Origin: Telmatactis stephensoni
Lineage: Eukaryota > Cnidaria > Anthozoa > Actiniaria > Isophelliidae
NCBI GenBank assembly: GCA_029948255.1
Contig: JALIZF010001290.1
Location: 124,001-188,000 of the forward strand
DNA length: 64,000 nt
Direction of reading: 5' to 3'
A model generated the notes under the pieces. The model saw only the letters and a list, made by a program, of their open reading frames with translations, did not search any database and had not been told where the DNA came from. A program made the translations under genes and the position numbers. This document shows positions 60,101 through 64,000 of the stretch, in pieces. Each line of letters starts with the position of its first letter. Position 1 is the first letter of the stretch.

Positions 60101-60303
60101 TAAAATGGTTCAAAGAACATCCAAGCCGTCATAAACTAGGATCACCTGTTGAAATATGGTGCAAAGATTCTTTTGAGTTAGATGGTCCAGCTGACTATAT
60201 TCCCCTACAGCGAATCCGTGCAAAATTTGTACCTGCTTTTCAGGTCATTAGATATGAAAATGTTCTCATAATGTGCCCATTGCCACGAAAGTTGCAATGT
60301 TGA
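54182..60303 (+). CDS. CACTA/EnSpm tnp2-type transposase, two exons
   Basis: Exon 1 (54182-54437) starts MDGKRRLCGHCNDYVNPRTY, a Cys/His N-terminus, and ends in an acidic run (phase 1, donor GTAAGC). Exon 2 (57587-60303, acceptor TCTTAG) continues in phase 1 for 905 codons to TGA; total ~990 aa. Landmarks in order are a hydrophobic segment (HIIKWVMIFLCIWSSFCCIS, ~57810), CPKCGSLYDF (~58038), ADIFDGQVWKDF (~58345), the tnp2 core with LMLNVDWFQPFKHSLY (~58430), GHGSAHGCSKC, then DPMHNLFTGTAKHIMRNIW (~58998) and the DUF4218-like HLHTHILNCILDYGPVYSFW with FSFERYNGMLG (~59480). The acidic residues in IFDG, VDWF, DPMHN and FERYN are candidates for the RNase H-like catalytic set. The protein would cut and reinsert the element. 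No frame break was found. The intron contains a Harbinger-like insertion. Confidence 0.9.
55676..56915. mobile_element. Harbinger-like insertion in the transposase intron
   Basis: The left end GGGACTGTACGTTTTTAATG and right end CATTAAAAACGTACAGTCCC are inverted over ~39 bp. TAA flanks both sides (55673-55675, 56916-56918), a TWA-type 3-bp target as used by PIF/Harbinger elements. It is 1240 bp long with part of one gene inside. Runs of GACCCTCCCCC lie near both ends. Confidence 0.82.
55835..56507 (+). pseudogene. C-terminal part of an element protein, frameshifted
   Basis: A frame from ~55835 to 56176 encodes DDFQPRAQLRKLFEEGSITE, a charged helical part and YNDIDWQALYNANQLSTLKV. The continuation EHKISFNGKKAAKANVIKAA is in the next frame (to 56507), so one base is out of register near 56160. 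The LKVNELNLYL...GKKAAKANVIKAAHI pattern resembles a SAP-like helix pair used at the C-terminus of several animal transposon proteins. A Ser/Glu-rich acidic tail follows. It lies within the TAA-flanked element and lacks any catalytic part. Confidence 0.6.
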
Positions 60304-60432
60304 ATTCATTACATAACATTCTGATAAAGTGCTTATCACAATCTTTGTATATATATAAATTTTCACAATTGTTTGTTTCTCATAAATTGTTCCCCATTTT
60401 TGCTGTTGTAGAGTACAAATGCTAAAACTGTG

Positions 60433-60703
60433 CAACATAAATAGTGCTAAATAGTGCTATTTAATGTTTATTCTATTGTTTTCTATGGTTAATTAGTGCT
60501 ATTTACTAAGTAATGGTGCACTATTTCACACTTTTAGTGTTTGTACTCTAGTTTAATTTGATTATCAAGTACAAAATGTAAAGTAGAGTACAAACACTAA
60601 TAGCATCACTGCAATAGTTTGTACTATTTAGTACTAAATAGCACTAATAGAAAATAATAGCATTATCATAACATCACTATTTGGAACTATTTATGTTGCA
60701 GGA
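60433..60703. mobile_element. ~270-bp MITE
   Basis: Inverted ends TGCAACATAAATAGT... and ...ACTATTTATGTTGCA enclose many AATAGTGCTA/TAGCACTA units in both orientations. Confidence 0.75.
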
Positions 60704-61259
60704 TAGAGAAGCAGCATTTTTAAGTTGTAAACATTAGTCTTGCTACAATTTCATTGATTAGTATTGCTGTTTGGCAATTTCAATTTTTGTGACCTCTTTG
60801 GAGTTGTCACTGAACCATAAATAGAGGACAATTTTTTATGACTGGGCAGTGCTAAAAGCATGTCTATGATCCATTATCTACTATAAAAGTCAAAAATTCC
60901 TTCCATGATCATGAGAACTGAGATGATGCAGCTCACAGTTATAAAAATTACTCTATCCATTCAAAAAAGCATGTCTTAAAAATAATAAAAAAAATCATTA
61001 AAATATATAATGTTGAAATAATTATTTGACAGCCAGGACAGTATTTGCCTTTGAGTTGTCACTTATATTGATTGATGAAAATGAAAATTACCTAAGGAAC
61101 TTATTTATTGCTTGGCTTGTTTTTTTGTTTTTTTTTTGACAAAATTATCTGAAAACTTTTTTGTCAAAAAAATCACTTAGGTCACTTTTATTTTACCCTG
61201 AACACACCACAGCTACAGCATGGCACAGTAAAAGAAATTCAATGGGTTCAAGTGCAGTT

Positions 61260-61420
61260 TGAAATTGAAGGGTTCCATCTGAAAATGGTCTAAGGGACTT
61301 TTTATGATATTTTTTCAATGGCTTAAAATGGTATAATTAACTTTCCTATGCTGGAAAAATTAATCTTGGGACATCCATCAAAAAGTCACTTAGGTCATTT
61401 TCACTGGGAACCCTTCAATT
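61260..61420. mobile_element. ~160-bp MITE
   Basis: AATTGAAGGGTTCC... and ...GGAACCCTTCAATT are inverted. Inner parts (GAAAATGGTCTAAGGGACTT against its near-complement) extend the match to ~45 bp. Confidence 0.75.
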
Positions 61421-62540
61421 ATTCCACAGATGTTGTTTAAATCAAGGTTTTCAAATTGCATGATCCAGAGGCAAGTGCAATTGAAAATCTGGATTTGAAA
61501 TAGTCTCCTTTGCAGCTGTTTTTAATGTTGGTATCCCAGTGCTAACAGCTGTTTAAACTGTACAAGTGGTATTTTTCAAACTCCACTTGTACCCATTTGA
61601 TTTCCTTTTAAATATATGACCAAAAATTTGTTGAACAAATACAAATTCTCACTACATGATCCATAATGTGTATTTTGCCATTTTAATTAAACAAAATAGA
61701 AAAATACCAGACAATTTGAAAGGTGTTTCAAGTAGCTTGATAATTGATGTGATTTTCCTTTTTTAACATTTTTTGGGTTGATTATTGATTTCACTTTTTT
61801 GCACATGTGCAATAAATTTCTGTGATTTCTCCTTTTTTTGCAGGATCAGGATTGAAAATTTTTAATGGTCATATTGTCAGAAATTGCCAATGTTATTTTA
61901 GGCATTACTGTACTGTCATTAATTCTGACCTACAGACTATGTAAAAAAACCTTTTGAATATACTGCATTCCCCTATCAGTGTTAAGGGCCTTTCAGAAAG
62001 GGGTTAAGATCTAGACATGATAGTGTTTTAAATTGTTAAAACAATTTACTGTCCCCTGTAATGGGATTGAACATTTCTAACCCTACCGGTGTGGTTTGTC
62101 CACTGCTAATTTCTAAACCTTCAATGCTATTAAATCTTAAACAAAAAAACTTATTTGGATTGGTATGTAATATAGGGAAAATGAATGTTCAACTCAAGCA
62201 TAGAACAGGGATTCCAGGTGTCTGGGCAATTTTTTTGGTCAGGGAAGTTGAGATTTTCACCTTAGTCAGGGAAAAGTCAGGCAATTCTGTATTATAAGTA
62301 ACAAAAGTATTTCTTCTAAATGCTATAATAAGTATAGAAAAAATCTTTCAAATGACAATAAAATAATTAGAAGTTTTTAACAAACTGGTTATGGTATTTA
62401 CACAAAACATATTTCTATTTTTTTGTCTTCTGTGGAATAGTCATTTTACAATTAAGGCCTGTGCACAACATCAGACAACCATATGGAAAGTAATCAATTA
62501 TAAATTGTTGTGTTGTCTTGTGCAAAATTGGAAAAATGTA

Positions 62541-62656
62541 GGGCCTGTTCACATGAGAGAGGGTGCCCCTACGTAATAGGGATAACTCTTTGTTTTCTTT
62601 TCCCTGGGGACACTAAACAAAACAGTTATCCCTACTACATAGGGGCAGGCTCTAAG
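62541..62656. mobile_element. ~116-bp MITE
   Basis: TAGGGCCTG...GGTGCCCCTACGTAATAGGG pairs with CCCTACTACATAGGGGCAGG...CTA in inverted orientation around a short spacer. Confidence 0.6.
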
Positions 62657-63180
62657 TTTTAGTCAGATAAAGGTCAGGAAAAAGTCAGGGAATTAAATAT
62701 TTCAGAGTGGCTGGGAACCTTGTATAAGGTTAGACCATTGATATTTGGATTGTTAACCTTTTTGTAGATGGAGGAACAAGCAAGCTAAGAAATTGTTGTC
62801 TTAACATAAAAATACTATCAAATAATCCTCTTGCACAATACAACAAAGATATTTTCTGCTATTTCATTTAAAAAAGTTAAAAAAACTCTCCATTATATAC
62901 AATATGAAACAACTAGTAAGGAATTATTTACAATACTTTTTAAACCTCTGTCTCCATCAATATACATGTATCAGTTTTATTCCTTTCTAGTCTCATGCAG
63001 AACACATTTTAAATTCAACTGTTGCTTCCGTTCTACATACAGTTCAGGTATAGCAGAGCCACACAAAATTTGCAATGTCCTTTAAGCAATATGATCCACC
63101 TTCAATGATGTTAGTGCACCTGTAAAAAAAATCAACATCCATGAATGCGACACAAAAATGAAAAATTTCAATTATGCATG

Positions 63181-63967
63181 TAACGTCACTCTTACTGGTT
63201 TAGAAAACAAGTCTCCTTACAGCCTAGAGATTTAATACATACGTAACGTCACTCTTACTGGTTCAGAAAACAAGTCTCCTTACAGCCTAGAGATTTAATA
63301 CATACGTAACATCACTCTTACTGGTTTAGAAAACAAGTCTCCTTACAGCCTAGAGATTTAATACACATGTAACGTCACTCTTACTGGTTTAGAAAACAAG
63401 TCTCCTTACAGCCTAGAGATTTAATACATACGTAACGTCACTCTTACTGGTTTAGAAAACAAGTCTCCTTACAGCCTAGAGATTTAATACATACGTAACA
63501 TCACTCTTACTGGTTTAGAAAACAAGTCTCCTTACAGCCTAGAGATTTAATACACACGTAACGTCACTCTTACTGGTTTAGAAAACAAGTCTCCTTACAG
63601 CCTAGAGATTTAATACATACGTAACGTCACTCTTACTGGTTCAGAAAACAAGTCTCCTTACAGCCTAGAGATTTAATACACACGTAACGTCACTCTTACT
63701 GGTTTAGAAAACAAGTCTCCTTACAGCCTAGAGATTTAATACATACGTAACATCACTCTTACTGGTTTAGAAAACAAGTCTCCTTACAGCCTAGAGATTT
63801 AATACACATGTAACGTCACTCTTACTGGTTTAGAAAACAAGTCTCCTTACAGCCTAGAGATTTAATACATACGTAACGTCACTCTTACTGGTTTAGAAAA
63901 CAAGTCTCCTTACAGCCTAGAGATTTAATACACACGTAACGTCACTCTTACTGGTTTAGAAAACAAG
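63181..63967. repeat. 63-bp tandem array at the right of the CACTA element
   Basis: Twelve complete 63-bp units plus 31 bases (starts at 63181, 63244, ... 63937), each beginning TAACGTCACTCTTACTGGTT and containing CTCCTTACAGCCTAGAGATT. Units differ at only a few sites (TAACGTC/TAACATC, CATACG/CACACG/CACATG, GGTTTAG/GGTTCAG). The arrangement suits a subterminal repeat block, but it could be an independent minisatellite. Confidence 0.95.
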
Positions 63968-64000
63968 AAAAGTGTTTAAAATGAAAGTGTTGTAAAAGTA

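Larger units (their letters stand above)
60304..63180. other. 3' region of the CACTA element with small MITEs
   Basis: No gene recognised. It contains hairpin elements at 60433-60703, 61260-61420 and 62541-62656, and a stretch rich in GTCAGGGAAAAGTCAGG (62220-62290, again near 62660-62700). Short frames such as 62831-63085 have no domains. Confidence 0.5.
49816..64000. mobile_element. CACTA/EnSpm DNA transposon (right end beyond window)
   Basis: The left tip begins CACTGCACGAAAAAACGG, the CACTR start typical of CACTA elements, and is placed exactly by the broken inverted repeat. The three bases before it (TTG) would be the target duplication. It carries a tnp2-type transposase gene and a divergent accessory gene, both with clean splice sites and no frame breaks, and a 63-bp tandem array at the right edge of the window. 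The DNA is markedly AT-rich and CpG-poor compared with the sequence to its left. It is at least 14.2 kb long and seems recently active. Confidence 0.85.

Overview
The window is animal nuclear DNA, most likely from an anthozoan cnidarian such as a stony coral or sea anemone. The grounds are GT-AG spliced genes, a secreted scavenger-receptor (SRCR) gene with phase-1 exons, and a dense mix of cut-and-paste transposons, MITEs, tRNA-derived SINEs and a non-LTR retrotransposon. The cnidarian placement is an inference from the repertoire; another marine invertebrate is possible. There is no bacterial, operonic or CRISPR content.

Only one host gene is clear. It is a + strand SRCR-domain gene whose visible exons are 2172-2220 (signal peptide), 24068-24403 (a whole six-cysteine SRCR domain), and 45449-45658 plus 47112-47255 (a second SRCR domain split over two exons). 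All splice phases are 1, so the exons join in frame. The 22 kb and 21 kb introns are swollen by nested transposons, and the gene runs off the right edge.

Intron 1 holds a 20-bp satellite with SINE and duplicated inserts (3.6-5.3 kb). It also holds an ~11.8 kb unit (5932-17765) bounded by ~310-bp inverted repeats. Inside this unit are a decayed DDE-integrase gene reading inward from the left arm, an unrecognised spliced gene reading inward from the right arm, a decayed coiled-coil/RING gene, and a nested 1.5 kb element (7-bp target duplication) carrying a PIF1-like helicase exon and a small C-terminal exon on the other strand. Further right are a cysteine-peptidase-like ORF, a LINE reverse-transcriptase fragment, a 16-bp tandem repeat and a 593-bp element with a perfect 9-bp target duplication. 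Intron 2 is dominated by one IS630/Tc1-type element (28834-44089, TA duplication, ~1 kb inverted repeats), split by a 9.6 kb palindromic nest (34054-43691). A 736-bp TTAA-flanked element follows.

From 49816 to beyond the end lies a large, AT-rich, apparently intact CACTA/EnSpm element. It has a spliced ~990-aa transposase (54182-60303, +), a divergently transcribed spliced accessory protein (53893-51036, -), a Harbinger-like insertion in the transposase intron, several MITEs and a 63-bp tandem array near the right edge. Its left end is fixed to the base because it interrupts one arm of an older inverted repeat.
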